Part shown: piece after piece, positions 15,626 through 23,608 of the stretch
Layout: every line of letters starts with the position of its first letter
How positions within the stretch are numbered: position 1 is the first letter of the stretch
Source of the DNA: a virus
DNA length: 37,956 nt
Virus record (IMG/VR): IMGVR_UViG_3300031757_000846
Span: 1-37,956 of that record
Strand: one strand, 5' to 3'
The notes under the pieces: generated by a model
Databases searched by the model: none
What the model saw: only the letters and a program-made list of their open reading frames with translations
Told to the model about the DNA's origin: nothing
Translations under genes and position numbers: made by a program

Positions 15626-16674
15626 TGAACATTCTTTTTATCGGCCCTTACAGACAAGCAGACGCATGGGGATCTATTAGCAGAAGCTTAATCAAGTCTA
15701 TCTCTATGATTGAAAATGTTGGCCTAACAACCAGACCAATCTTTTTATCAAATAGTATAGATGGGAACATAGAGCCTAATATATTTAAACTTGAAGCGAA
15801 CAGAGAAGAAGAATATGACGTTCTTATTCAGCATGCTCTTCCTAATTATATGATATACAGTGGAGAGTTTGATAAGGTAGTTGGCTTTACTAGCTTTGAA
15901 ACAAAAGGGAATAAGCAATGGGACAACTATCTAAAATTACTAGACAAAGTTCTTGTATCTACGGAAGCGGAAAAGGAAGGTGTCTCCAAAGAGATTAGAG
16001 AAAAAACTTTTTCTATTGGGGTAGCTCAAGAAGTAAGCTCTTTAAAAAATGATATACCAGCAGATAGGTTTACCTTTTATTGCTTTGGAGGTGGTCTTGA
16101 AAGTAGGACAAGTGTAAAAGAAGTCATACAAGCATACTTTTCTGAATTTCATTTGAACGACAGTGTCAGTCTTGTCCTGCAGGTAAATGATCAGCAACAG
16201 ACACAAGCTCTAGTGGATCGAGTAGCTCAGGAGGTAGGTTTTTATAGCCTTCCTTATTATCCTCATGTCCACCTAGTAGACAAAGAAGACGGCCTTCATG
16301 ATAACTGTAATTGTTTTATAGATGTCTCTTCATCTATAGGTTTTAATCCAGAAACAGCCAAAGCATTGCTAAAAGGAAATACTCCTATTGTACTAAAAGG
16401 ATCTGGTAGAGATGAGTATGTGAAAGAAGAAAGCGGATTTATAGTTGATTCTATCGAAGACTTTCTAATCTGCCCAGACCGCCCCCTTAAAGACATGTTC
16501 ATCGCTAGAGAAACATGTTTCAAGCCTAGCTTAGCTGCCCTTAGGAGCAATATGAGAGAGGCCTTTGAGGATAGAATATCTCTTATTAGAAAATCAAAGT
16601 CTGGAGTAGATTCTAAAGAGATGTTATCTTATGAAAAACAATCTAAATTGATTGAGGAAATTTTATGTTCGTAA
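15625..16674 (+). CDS. GT-B glycosyltransferase-like protein
   Basis: This 349-residue protein starts MNILFIGPYRQADAWGSISR, the typical first strand and glycine turn of a GT-B fold. It has a DVLIQHALPNYM acceptor-side segment and a DKVLVSTEAEKEGV linker, as in GT4 enzymes. A FYCFGGGLESR strand opens the second domain, and CFIDVSSSIGFNPETAKALLKGNTPIV lies where the donor-site motif usually sits. The standard ExxxxxxxE is altered to an FNPE form, so catalysis is plausible but not certain. AGGAGA at 15611-15616 and a TAATG overlap tie it to the previous gene. The donor and acceptor are unknown. Confidence 0.65.
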   Translation: MNILFIGPYRQADAWGSISRSLIKSISMIENVGLTTRPIFLSNSIDGNIEPNIFKLEANREEEYDVLIQHALPNYMIYSGEFDKVVGFTSFETKGNKQWDNYLKLLDKVLVSTEAEKEGVSKEIREKTFSIGVAQEVSSLKNDIPADRFTFYCFGGGLESRTSVKEVIQAYFSEFHLNDSVSLVLQVNDQQQTQALVDRVAQEVGFYSLPYYPHVHLVDKEDGLHDNCNCFIDVSSSIGFNPETAKALLKGNTPIVLKGSGRDEYVKEESGFIVDSIEDFLICPDRPLKDMFIARETCFKPSLAALRSNMREAFEDRISLIRKSKSGVDSKEMLSYEKQSKLIEEILCS

Positions 16675-17627
16675 TGTCTAATATACTAAGGTCAGTAACA
16701 AGAACTTCGGAAAGTAGATTCCGCTGTATCTCATTTTGCAGAGAGAACGAAAAGTACCTTAGCTTACTTTCCAAATGTGATTGTGATATTTATATAGTGC
16801 GTCAGGAGGGACTATCTGATTGGAAAAATTCAATATCCCCCGCTCCCGATAATCTATTCGTATTAAACGCAGATCTGCACAATTGCAGTGTCTCTTATTT
16901 TGACTTCGTGCTGTGCCACGGGAGACTTCAAGAGTTTGATGCCGCCTACAATGTCGCCTCTTCTTTACATATCCCTCTTATTACAATAGATCATGTAAGT
17001 AAAAGGGTATTCCAAAAGATTCCTTTACATACTACCGTAAATCCAAGCAACCACTTGGAAGGAAGAACTGGCAAAATAAATGTAGCATTATCTGAAGATA
17101 TAAAATCCTCATGGGCTAGTGCCACACATGGAATATCAATTACTATTCCTACCTTTGTAGAGGAAGAGCATTTTGAGACTAAGAATAATAGAAAAGGTTT
17201 TCTTTTTGATAACAATGCACCATCTGAATTAATCGCCCCCATCCAAAGCGTAATCTCTTCATTCAATTGTGTCTCTAGATTTAGTCCAGACAAAGTAGAA
17301 AGCCCCGGAGACTTTAAGTACTATATAAACACATGGAACAATATTGACAACAAGACACTGGAGGCTATGGCTGCTTCCTGTATATGTCTATCTCCAAGAA
17401 CTCCTGAAACAGAGCAGGTTATCAAACACGGGGAGAACGGATTGCTGTACGCTAATATAGCTGATCTTGAAAAGGTTATGGCTGAGTGTAAGAGTGGAAA
17501 GTGGGACTCTATTGGCAGTAACTCAAAAGAATATATATTAAATAATCACGCAGATGAAAAAGCATTTATAGACAAATGGAAAAAGGTTTTTTCGTATGCT
17601 TCTAGTTCTTTTTTTATGGGAAATTAA
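16665..17627 (+). CDS. GT-B glycosyltransferase-like protein
   Basis: The 320-residue product has an N-terminal half with RCISFCRENEKYL and a DFVLCHGRL strand. It has an ALSEDIKSSW linker and a second half ending in KTLEAMAASCICLSPRTPETEQVIKHGENGLLY, the usual donor-site and ENGLL segment of GT4 enzymes. The ATG at 16665 sits five bases after GAGGAA (16654-16659). A second ATG at 16674 would give a TAATG overlap. The choice changes only three residues. It probably works in series with the neighbouring glycosyltransferases on one glycan. Confidence 0.65.
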   Translation: MFVMSNILRSVTRTSESRFRCISFCRENEKYLSLLSKCDCDIYIVRQEGLSDWKNSISPAPDNLFVLNADLHNCSVSYFDFVLCHGRLQEFDAAYNVASSLHIPLITIDHVSKRVFQKIPLHTTVNPSNHLEGRTGKINVALSEDIKSSWASATHGISITIPTFVEEEHFETKNNRKGFLFDNNAPSELIAPIQSVISSFNCVSRFSPDKVESPGDFKYYINTWNNIDNKTLEAMAASCICLSPRTPETEQVIKHGENGLLYANIADLEKVMAECKSGKWDSIGSNSKEYILNNHADEKAFIDKWKKVFSYASSSFFMGN

Positions 17628-17628
17628 A

Positions 17629-18045
17629 ATGAAAGCAATAGTTTACGTAGATGGAAAGTCTTCTCCTCCTTTTACAAATAAGTCGGAAGATCTCTCTGTC
17701 CTCTCTAGTGAGAATATAGACTCTCTGCCTGATGCTGTTTTTGAGGAGATAGAGCTATTAGATGTGCTGGAATTTAGCGAGAGACCAGAAATTCTAGAAG
17801 TTGCTATAAAGAAACTTCGCCACGGAGGGAAGATTAAAATAACCGGAACAGACGCTTTACAGGTTATTAAAAGCGCTGCCTTTGGTACGTGTGATCTGGA
17901 GCACGCTTCTAGTGTTATGCTAGGGGGGAGAAATAAGTTAGTATCAGCTCATAACCTTAAAGAGGGATTATCCTCTGTAGGATTAAATGTTACTTTAGTT
18001 AGCATCGTGGGTTATAAATATGTTGTGGAGGCACAAAGACAATGA
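17629..18045 (+). CDS. Truncated class I methyltransferase-like protein
   Basis: The frame extends upstream to 17596 inside the previous gene, but the ATG at 17629 (MKAIVYVDGK), just after the neighbour's stop, is the likely start and gives 138 residues. From residue 45 it resembles the second half of SAM methyltransferases: IELLDVLEFSERPEILEVAIKKLRHGGKIKI is the post-motif II strand and helix. A Phe-Gly segment and a C-terminal beta hairpin (VTLVSIVGYKYVVEA) follow. The glycine-rich SAM-binding motif I is missing, so it may be a non-catalytic partner, a remnant, or bind something else. It lies among glycosyltransferase genes. Confidence 0.5.
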   Translation: MKAIVYVDGKSSPPFTNKSEDLSVLSSENIDSLPDAVFEEIELLDVLEFSERPEILEVAIKKLRHGGKIKITGTDALQVIKSAAFGTCDLEHASSVMLGGRNKLVSAHNLKEGLSSVGLNVTLVSIVGYKYVVEAQRQ

Positions 18046-18875
18046 CAGAAGAAATACCAACAATAAACGAAGTGCATACCGCTTGCCTAGATTGCGTCTT
18101 TTCTATAAAGGATAAACAAAAGCAAATAGGTTGCAAATTTAATAGGTTAGAGCTTTACGAAAAAGCTGGAGCAGAAATAATCAAAGCCTACGACGCTCAC
18201 AATAATGAGTTCGATGTAATAAATATGCGCATTTGCATGTACAAAAGAGGTGAAGAGTGGGCAAAGGAAGTTCCTAAGCACGAACAAGAAGACACAGTCA
18301 ATAAAGAGCTAAGAGCTAAGTACCACTCTATGGTTTACTTCACAGACAATTTACCTAACAAAGATGAAGCCTTGAAGGGCCTAGATAAGACCCTTGATTC
18401 CCTTGACAAACAAAAGAACCCTCCTAGGGTTGTTACTGTTATCAGCAAAAGAAAAGACATATCTCAAAAAATTTTAGTCAATCACATTACAACCTCTTGC
18501 TATAAAAACATAGAATGGAGACTGCAAACTTTCTTCGATGAAGAAATGGCCGACAGAGAATGCGTGGACATGGTAATTGATGGAACCAAGTACCAGTACC
18601 CTATCTTGTTTTATATCAATTTTCATTCTGGATTTGTTGTTCCTGAATCCATGAGCGAAGAGCTTCAAAATTTCTTTGTGAAAGACATGAAACGAGCAGT
18701 ATACGCTTATCCTACAACAGACGGGAATGGAGAGCTAGTCAATAGTGTTATTCACTTAAAGCATGCTGGAAATTGTTTCAATATCCCCATTCTAGAAAAG
18801 ATTAAGGAATTTGAAGAGGGAGCTTTAGATTTTATAGTGGAGATAGAGGATATATGTCCAAGCCTAAAAATGTAG
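18042..18875 (+). CDS. Four-Cys domain fused to a GT-A-like domain
   Basis: The 277-residue protein starts with an ATGA overlap after GGAGG. Residues 12-75 contain Cys15, Cys18, Cys31 and Cys65 in an arrangement that suggests a metal site. Residues about 128-250 resemble a family 2 (GT-A) glycosyltransferase: strand RVVTVISKRKDI, a helix, strand IEWRLQTFFDE, then CVDMVIDGTKYQYPILFYINFHSGFVVP. A clear DxD metal motif is not seen. Sugar transfer is inferred from fold pattern and neighbours. A purely structural or regulatory role cannot be excluded. Confidence 0.45.
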   Translation: MTEEIPTINEVHTACLDCVFSIKDKQKQIGCKFNRLELYEKAGAEIIKAYDAHNNEFDVINMRICMYKRGEEWAKEVPKHEQEDTVNKELRAKYHSMVYFTDNLPNKDEALKGLDKTLDSLDKQKNPPRVVTVISKRKDISQKILVNHITTSCYKNIEWRLQTFFDEEMADRECVDMVIDGTKYQYPILFYINFHSGFVVPESMSEELQNFFVKDMKRAVYAYPTTDGNGELVNSVIHLKHAGNCFNIPILEKIKEFEEGALDFIVEIEDICPSLKM

Positions 18876-19240
18876 GGATTGTTTCTTACGTTCTAAGATT
18901 GTCAATGCAAGATTACGAACATGCTATGACCTATTATAATATAAATAATGATGCAGACTATCCAGTTAAGATTTTTAATAGCTCTAAATTTGAAGTATTT
19001 GGCTTCTTGCCTCCCGGGTTTTTTTATTCTATGCCTAATAATATACAGAATATTTTGCGTGAAATAGAAGAAGGGAATGATGTTGTGTTTTCTAATAATG
19101 ACGAGCCATCGAGACCTTTTTTTATAAACAAAGAAACCGTGAAAACAAAAGTATACTCCTTAGAAGATATTTTAAATATAGCAAATGATAGGTCTTTAAA
19201 AAGAAAGGTTTCAAAGGAAGTTTTTGTTTATGAACAATAG
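18854..19240 (+). CDS. Unknown 128-residue protein in the sugar cluster
   Basis: It starts at an ATG inside the previous gene (22-base overlap) with GAGGA only a few bases upstream. The protein is rich in Asn, Phe and Tyr, with a central FGFLPPGFFYSMPNNI segment and a charged helical end (SLEDILNIANDRSLKRKVSKEV). It has no cysteine and no membrane span. No family is recognised. Its last 11 bases contain the start of the nucleotidyltransferase gene, so the two may be made together and could work on the same substrate. Confidence 0.5.
   Translation: MSKPKNVGIVSYVLRLSMQDYEHAMTYYNINNDADYPVKIFNSSKFEVFGFLPPGFFYSMPNNIQNILREIEEGNDVVFSNNDEPSRPFFINKETVKTKVYSLEDILNIANDRSLKRKVSKEVFVYEQ
19214..19220 (+). 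promoter_or_regulatory. Shine-Dalgarno deciding the nucleotidyltransferase start
   Basis: AAGGAAG is nine bases before the ATG at 19230 and only three before an in-frame TTG at 19224, so the ATG is the better start. Confidence 0.65.
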
Positions 19241-19949
19241 ATATATAAAAAAAATTAAAAAATCCCTTGACACCAAGGGCTTGGATATAATGATCCCAGC
19301 GGCAGGACTGGGCAAGAGAATGAAATCCCATGGGCCCAAGTCTTTGATTTCTATAAAGTACGGACAGAGGATATTAGACAGACAAGTGAGCCTTATAGAC
19401 GACTACTTTACGACTTACAACTTGGTGATTGTCTGCGGATTTGAGGCCGATAAACTTATTGCCGAGTCTCCTACTAGTGCCATTAAGGTTGAAAATGAAC
19501 TATATGAAAACACGAACGTTGCTAGGAGTATAGGGCTTGGCCTTAGGGCTATACCTTCCAGCGACAGACTCTTGCTAATAAATGGGGACTTAGTATTTAC
19601 TAATAATATGATAGGGGCGATGTCTTACGATTGCTCGTGCATTTTTGTGTCTGACAAGTTCATGGGGGACGGAGAGGTCGGTTGTATAATAAACAAGAAG
19701 GGGTATCTAGAAAACCTTATGTACGACCTCCCTGTAAAGTGGTGTCAAATAGCCTACTTCCAAGGGAAGGAGCTAGAAGAACTAAGGAATATAGCTTGCC
19801 AAAGAAAAAATAAAAAACTATTCACGTTTGAAATAATTAATAAGATAATAGACAACGGGGGTTCCTTTAAATGTTTAGATGACCCCTCGGTTAAAGTCAT
19901 AGATGTAGATACCTCTAAAGACATTAAAAGGGCAAAGGGAATAATATGA
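19230..19949 (+). CDS. MobA/GlmU-like nucleotidyltransferase
   Basis: The 239-residue protein carries the nucleotidyltransferase signature IPAAGLGKRMKSHGPKSLISI near residues 22-42. The metal-binding strand LLLINGDLVF is near residue 116, and the C-terminal VIDVDTSKDIKRAK is typical of the fold. Such enzymes join a sugar-1-phosphate or phospho-alcohol to CTP, UTP or GTP to make an activated donor. The specific substrate is not readable. A TTG at 19224 is possible, but AAGGAAG at 19214-19220 is correctly spaced only for the ATG at 19230. It supplies the activation step expected next to the glycosyltransferases in this cluster. Confidence 0.75.
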   Translation: MNNRYIKKIKKSLDTKGLDIMIPAAGLGKRMKSHGPKSLISIKYGQRILDRQVSLIDDYFTTYNLVIVCGFEADKLIAESPTSAIKVENELYENTNVARSIGLGLRAIPSSDRLLLINGDLVFTNNMIGAMSYDCSCIFVSDKFMGDGEVGCIINKKGYLENLMYDLPVKWCQIAYFQGKELEELRNIACQRKNKKLFTFEIINKIIDNGGSFKCLDDPSVKVIDVDTSKDIKRAKGII

Positions 19950-20740
19950 AAGTTCTAGTGCAGGAAGGTACAGGAAGGCTGGGGGATGGAATATCGTCTT
20001 CTTTAGTATGGATTAATGAGTTCCAAGTCTCCAGATGGAACTATGAAAACAAGCCCATTATGGATATGTTTGATGAGATGACACCCGATATGCTTTTTGT
20101 ATCAGCAAATGTATTGGTAGATCCGGCCTTGCAAATAGCAATGGAACGACATCCCAACACTAGAGTCATTTCGCTAGGACTCAAAGAAGGAGGAACCGGC
20201 CCGCACCTAAGTATAGGCAGAAAAACTGACCCAGAAACCCCAACGGTGATTTTTAATGGCGGGGTAATGCTTGGAAAAATAGGCACGCCATCCGCCAAAG
20301 AGGAGCTAATTTCTGAGGTACTATGCTTTACAGACTATATAGAAGGTAATCAAGAGCAAGTTGGGATACTGCAATTTCTAAGTTCCTCTTATAATACTAA
20401 AATATTTGGAATTACTTCCGTCCCTGTTCCTAGTTATCTAGGAATGGTTACAGACCAAGTTAAAGCAAACGCAATGGCCTCAACCAAGGTATATGTTGAC
20501 TTAGATGGGAACTCTCATAATGATTTGCTATGGTTAAAAAAGAATACTATAACAAAATTTAAAAACATTCTTGACCTTAAAAAGAAAGTAGACAAATTGC
20601 TTAAAGAAGGAGATCAAAATATCAACCATATGTCTGTAAAGAATAAGACATATTTTGATTTATGTAGTGAAGTTTTAAGTTTCTTTGGACTTAAAGAAGC
20701 CGGAGATGTCCTTATAGGAAAGAAAGAGGAATTAGCATGA
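19946..20740 (+). CDS. CgeB/GT-B-like glycosyltransferase-like protein
   Basis: This 264-residue protein overlaps its neighbours as ATGA on both sides. The N-terminal part shows a FDEMTPDMLFVSANVLVDPALQIAM layout, as in CgeB-type GT-B proteins. Later, TKIFGITSVPVPSYLGMVT is followed by NAMASTKVYVDL, which matches the donor-domain strand and loop of those enzymes. The usual acidic donor motif is weak. It may be a reduced enzyme or work with the short GT-B-like product of the next gene. Family membership is inferred from pattern only. Confidence 0.45.
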   Translation: MKVLVQEGTGRLGDGISSSLVWINEFQVSRWNYENKPIMDMFDEMTPDMLFVSANVLVDPALQIAMERHPNTRVISLGLKEGGTGPHLSIGRKTDPETPTVIFNGGVMLGKIGTPSAKEELISEVLCFTDYIEGNQEQVGILQFLSSSYNTKIFGITSVPVPSYLGMVTDQVKANAMASTKVYVDLDGNSHNDLLWLKKNTITKFKNILDLKKKVDKLLKEGDQNINHMSVKNKTYFDLCSEVLSFFGLKEAGDVLIGKKEELA

Positions 20741-21153
20741 TAGGTATTTTACTGGGTCATAGCTTTGACGACAAGTCTATAGAAGATATTTATAATAATA
20801 ACGATAAAAATTATTGTATCTTTAGTACAGGAGCAGTCTCTCCTAAGTACCCTGTCCCTTATCTGCAAAAGCTACGGGTCTATGACTTTAAAGGAACTGT
20901 AGTGGCGACTGACATCCCAACAGCCATACTGGCAGCAAGACTAAGTTTACCTACCAAAAAGTATTTTTACATCCGCTCTTTAGAATGGGTTGGCTTTCAA
21001 CCCCTAGTATACGAAGAACTAAAAAGCATATACCTGAACGAGGAGGTGGAGTTAATAGTTTCAAATAAAAGAGACTTTAATTTAATCAAAAACCTATTTA
21101 AAGAACCGAAATTTATTGTAAAAGATTGGAATTTTAGTGAGATATTAAAATGA
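20737..21153 (+). CDS. Short GT-B N-domain-like protein
   Basis: The 138-residue protein is Rossmann-like. Residues 1-60 hold two strand-helix units (MIGILLGHSFDD, GTVVATDIPTAILAARLSL). Then comes KKYFYIRSLEWVGFQPLVYEELKSIYLNEEVELIVSN, similar to the acceptor-domain end of GT-B glycosyltransferases. It is about half the size of a complete GT-B enzyme and has no donor domain. It may complement the preceding protein as a split GT-B, or act as a binding subunit. GAGGA and the ATGA overlap support the start. It closes the sugar cluster. Confidence 0.45.
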   Translation: MIGILLGHSFDDKSIEDIYNNNDKNYCIFSTGAVSPKYPVPYLQKLRVYDFKGTVVATDIPTAILAARLSLPTKKYFYIRSLEWVGFQPLVYEELKSIYLNEEVELIVSNKRDFNLIKNLFKEPKFIVKDWNFSEILK

Positions 21154-21950
21154 ATAAAAAAAATAAAACCTATTGGGACTTACCAGATAAAGAAAAAGAA
21201 AAATTTCTATCAACAGCCTACAACAAAAAGAAAATGAGCTGGATTAGTATAGCAAAGGAACTTTCTACATATCCAAATAAGGTTCGCAGAGAGGCTAGGA
21301 GACTTGGAATAGAGTCTAGAGATAAAAGCTCAGCACAAAGAGTTGCATTGAAGCAAGGTAGGTCTGAACATCCAACAGAAGGTACTGAAAGAAGTGAGGA
21401 GACTAGGATAAAAATTAGTGATAGTCAAGGTAAAATTTGGGACTCACTCACCGAAAGAGAAAAGGCAAAAAGGTCTTTGACGGCTAAGGAGGTCTGGGAC
21501 AGAAAAACCGAGGCTGAGAAGCAGGATATTATCAGTAAAGGAAGCGAAGCTATTCGTAGAGCGTCCAAGGAGGGATCTAAATTAGAAAAATTTATACTTA
21601 GCGAACTCACCAAGAGAAATTACAAGGTACAATTCCATAAGGAGCATTGGCTTAAAAACCAAAATCTTGAGACTGACCTATTCGTTGAGGACTTAAGAAC
21701 AGTAATAGAAGTAGACGGCCCCTCTCACTTTGAGCCTGTGTGGGGAGAGGAAAACCTAAAGAAGAATCAGCGGTCAGACCTAGAGAAAACAGGGCTAGTA
21801 TTAGCACAGGGTTTAGTTCTCATTAGAATTAAACAAACAAAGAGGATTTCAAATAGATATTTAAGAAGTGTTCTCGAAAAGCTTCTTGAAGTTATTGGTA
21901 ATATTGAGGAAAAGTTTCCCGAGGAAAATAAGAGGTATATAGAAATATGA
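21150..21950 (+). CDS. VSR/EDxHD-like endonuclease, probable freestanding homing type
   Basis: The 266-residue protein has three parts. A helix-turn-helix lies at about residues 28-54 (MSWISIAKELSTYPNKVRREARRLGI). A long charged linker of short helices follows, resembling homing-enzyme DNA-contact modules. The nuclease domain runs from residue about 145: GSKLEKFILSEL, ETDLF, TVIEVDGPSHFEP, then LVLIRIKQ. That is the VSR/EDxHD group, known as freestanding homing endonucleases in phages and also as phage repair nucleases. It sits between the sugar cluster and the recombination genes, a spot compatible with insertion. The start overlaps the previous stop as ATGA without a clear Shine-Dalgarno. 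Confidence 0.65.
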   Translation: MNKKNKTYWDLPDKEKEKFLSTAYNKKKMSWISIAKELSTYPNKVRREARRLGIESRDKSSAQRVALKQGRSEHPTEGTERSEETRIKISDSQGKIWDSLTEREKAKRSLTAKEVWDRKTEAEKQDIISKGSEAIRRASKEGSKLEKFILSELTKRNYKVQFHKEHWLKNQNLETDLFVEDLRTVIEVDGPSHFEPVWGEENLKKNQRSDLEKTGLVLAQGLVLIRIKQTKRISNRYLRSVLEKLLEVIGNIEEKFPEENKRYIEI

Positions 21951-22681
21951 GTAAGAAAAGCGATTTTGATGAAGTTGTAGTTGAAACGGAAGAGACCTTA
22001 GAGTCTCAACCAGTATCTGAAGATAGAGTTCTTCCATACAGTAGTGAGTGGAGCGAGCATGTTCTCGATCACCTAACCGATGGGGAACTTAAAGAAGGAA
22101 ACCCTACCGTAGACGGGCTTCGTCGAGTTACTGAAGAGGTCTTCGGAGATATTCTTTCTTCAACTAGTCATATCTATAGTCATGATGTTGGTAGAGGAAT
22201 TTGCACTCTAAAACATACTTTACAAATACGTAAGCATGGCACAGGAGATTTGATTACTGTTGACGGCTGTGTAGATGTAAACAGGGGGAATATTCCCCAT
22301 CCGTTTAACCAACACTTAGTTGCCACTGCTGATACTAGAGCAGAGGGAAAAGCTATTCGTAGAGCTCTAAAGATTAGAGTTGTAACCGCTGAGGAAATGC
22401 AAAACTCAGATGAAGACGATATCCTTGCGGCTGAAGAAAACATTACAGACCAACAGATTCTTGCCATCAATCAGATGTGTAAGAGATTAGATGCTAATTT
22501 AGAAGTGGTAGTCAAGGCTACTTGTGCTGGTGTCGCTTCTATAAGAGGAGTTAGTAACCTGCAAGGTCGCAATCTCCTTGCCTCTTTGGCTCAATATCAG
22601 AGAGACGCATCTCTAATCCCTGAGGATTCTGTTGGATACAATCCTAACTGGCGTGAAACATTTGATTCTGGAGGTAAATAG
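21947..22681 (+). CDS. Rad52/Erf-like single-strand annealing protein
   Basis: This 244-residue protein has an acidic N-terminus. Its central domain (about residues 45-145) begins GNPTVDGLRRVTEEVFG and ends ATADTRAEGKAIRRALKI. The last pattern is the TDA-KRAL helix seen in Rad52, Sak and Erf-type annealing proteins. The C-terminal ITDQQILAINQMCKRL...LLASLAQYQ helix resembles the oligomer or partner-binding tail of phage annealing proteins. It would pair complementary single strands during phage recombination, alongside the RecA-like protein at 1345-2319. A single-strand binding role is an alternative. The next gene starts two bases later, after GGAGG. Confidence 0.5.
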   Translation: MSKKSDFDEVVVETEETLESQPVSEDRVLPYSSEWSEHVLDHLTDGELKEGNPTVDGLRRVTEEVFGDILSSTSHIYSHDVGRGICTLKHTLQIRKHGTGDLITVDGCVDVNRGNIPHPFNQHLVATADTRAEGKAIRRALKIRVVTAEEMQNSDEDDILAAEENITDQQILAINQMCKRLDANLEVVVKATCAGVASIRGVSNLQGRNLLASLAQYQRDASLIPEDSVGYNPNWRETFDSGGK

Positions 22682-22683
22682 AT

Positions 22684-23067
22684 ATGAAGGCTAGAGTTAA
22701 AGCATCTAATGATCTGTGGTTTGAGGCTGATGCAGAAACCGAAGAAGAGCTATTTAAGCAAGTTGCTAGAGTTCAAGAGATTTTTCAGCATAACTCTTGC
22801 GGTAAGTGTCATTCACTTAACGTGAAGTTCGTCTGCCGATTCGATAGTTCCGAGAATGACTGGCTTGAAATAGTTTGTCAGGACTGTAGAGGCAAACTTA
22901 TCTTTGGGCGAACTAAAAAAGGTGGACAAGTCTATCCAAAGATTCGGTGGGATCAGCTATCTGAGAAGCAAAAAGAGCAAAGAGTTAATGAAAAGGTCTA
23001 TGCTGACAAAAATAGAGGCTATTTGCCTGATAGAGGATGGTTTATTTATAAGCCACCAGCCTCCTAG
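22684..23067 (+). CDS. Zinc-ribbon protein, last gene of the plus-strand operon
   Basis: The 127-residue protein has a short N-terminal beta/alpha segment (KASNDLWFEADAETEEELFKQ). It then has a zinc-ribbon pattern with Cys39, Cys42, Cys65 and Cys68, plus an extra Cys51. The C-terminal half is basic and aromatic, ending in RGWFIYKPPAS. GGAGG upstream is well spaced. It follows the Rad52/Erf-like gene with two bases between, so a ssDNA-binding or annealing-accessory role is plausible. A hairpin terminator lies 30 bases after its stop. No named family is recognised. Confidence 0.6.
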   Translation: MKARVKASNDLWFEADAETEEELFKQVARVQEIFQHNSCGKCHSLNVKFVCRFDSSENDWLEIVCQDCRGKLIFGRTKKGGQVYPKIRWDQLSEKQKEQRVNEKVYADKNRGYLPDRGWFIYKPPAS

Positions 23068-23095
23068 AGGGGTCATAGCGAATAGTTTTTAAAAA

Positions 23096-23123
23096 GAGAA
23101 GGGGTTTCATACCCCTTTTTTTT
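23096..23123. terminator. Rho-independent terminator between converging operons
   Basis: AAGGGGT (23099-23105) and ACCCCTT (23111-23117) form a GC-rich stem with a five-base loop, followed by a run of eight T to 23123 on the plus strand. On the minus strand the same stem is followed, after three bases, by TTTTT (23095 down to 23091), so it may stop both operons. It lies between the last plus-strand gene (stop 23067) and the last minus-strand gene (stop 23132). Confidence 0.88.
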
Positions 23124-23131
23124 ATTACACT

Positions 23132-23608
23132 CTATTCTTCATCTTCTTGGTCTTTATTTTTTTTATAACTAAATATTTTATTAAACCATTTCTTTCTTTC
23201 AGAGCATCCACAGCTCTTGGATCCAATCACATTTTCTATCTTTTCCTGTGTAATGCCAAATTTCTTAAGAGCTTTCTCAATGGTATCGCCAAGCCCCTCA
23301 GATGGGTTGTCGTCTAGTTTGTGACCTTGCTGTTTTATCTCCTTAACTACCCTGTCTGCTTCTTCAGCTGATTTCATAGTTTCTATCTGCTGATTGCTGA
23401 ACGCCCTTTTGACTTTCTCGTTATGAACTCCACGTTGCATCGCGTATTTCAAAAACGACTTCCTATGGTCCGCACTAGTCTTACATAGCTTATGAAGATG
23501 AGGCGTCATTACTTCTTCTAGTAGAGGGCAATAGCCAGAAAATTCGCATTCGCACTCGTAGTCATTTTCAGCCATGTCTTTATAGTCATAGTCCTTGTCT
23601 TTATCCAT
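23132..23608 (-). CDS. Small Cys-containing protein with GLGD...CGCxxR motif
   Basis: This 158-residue protein has two Cys-bearing ends. Near the N-terminus is ECECEFSGYCPLLEEVMTPHLHKLCK, a possible metal site. Near the C-terminus GLGDTIEKALKKFGI is followed by SCGCSERKKWFNKIF. The GLGD-helix-CGCxxR-N layout recurs in short domains of uncharacterised phage proteins, by recollection only. The middle is charged and helical. The extreme C-terminus is acidic. AAGGA precedes the ATG. It is the last gene of the tail module, so a virion or assembly role is possible. No function is known. Confidence 0.6.
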   Translation of the reverse strand: MDKDKDYDYKDMAENDYECECEFSGYCPLLEEVMTPHLHKLCKTSADHRKSFLKYAMQRGVHNEKVKRAFSNQQIETMKSAEEADRVVKEIKQQGHKLDDNPSEGLGDTIEKALKKFGITQEKIENVIGSKSCGCSERKKWFNKIFSYKKNKDQEDEE

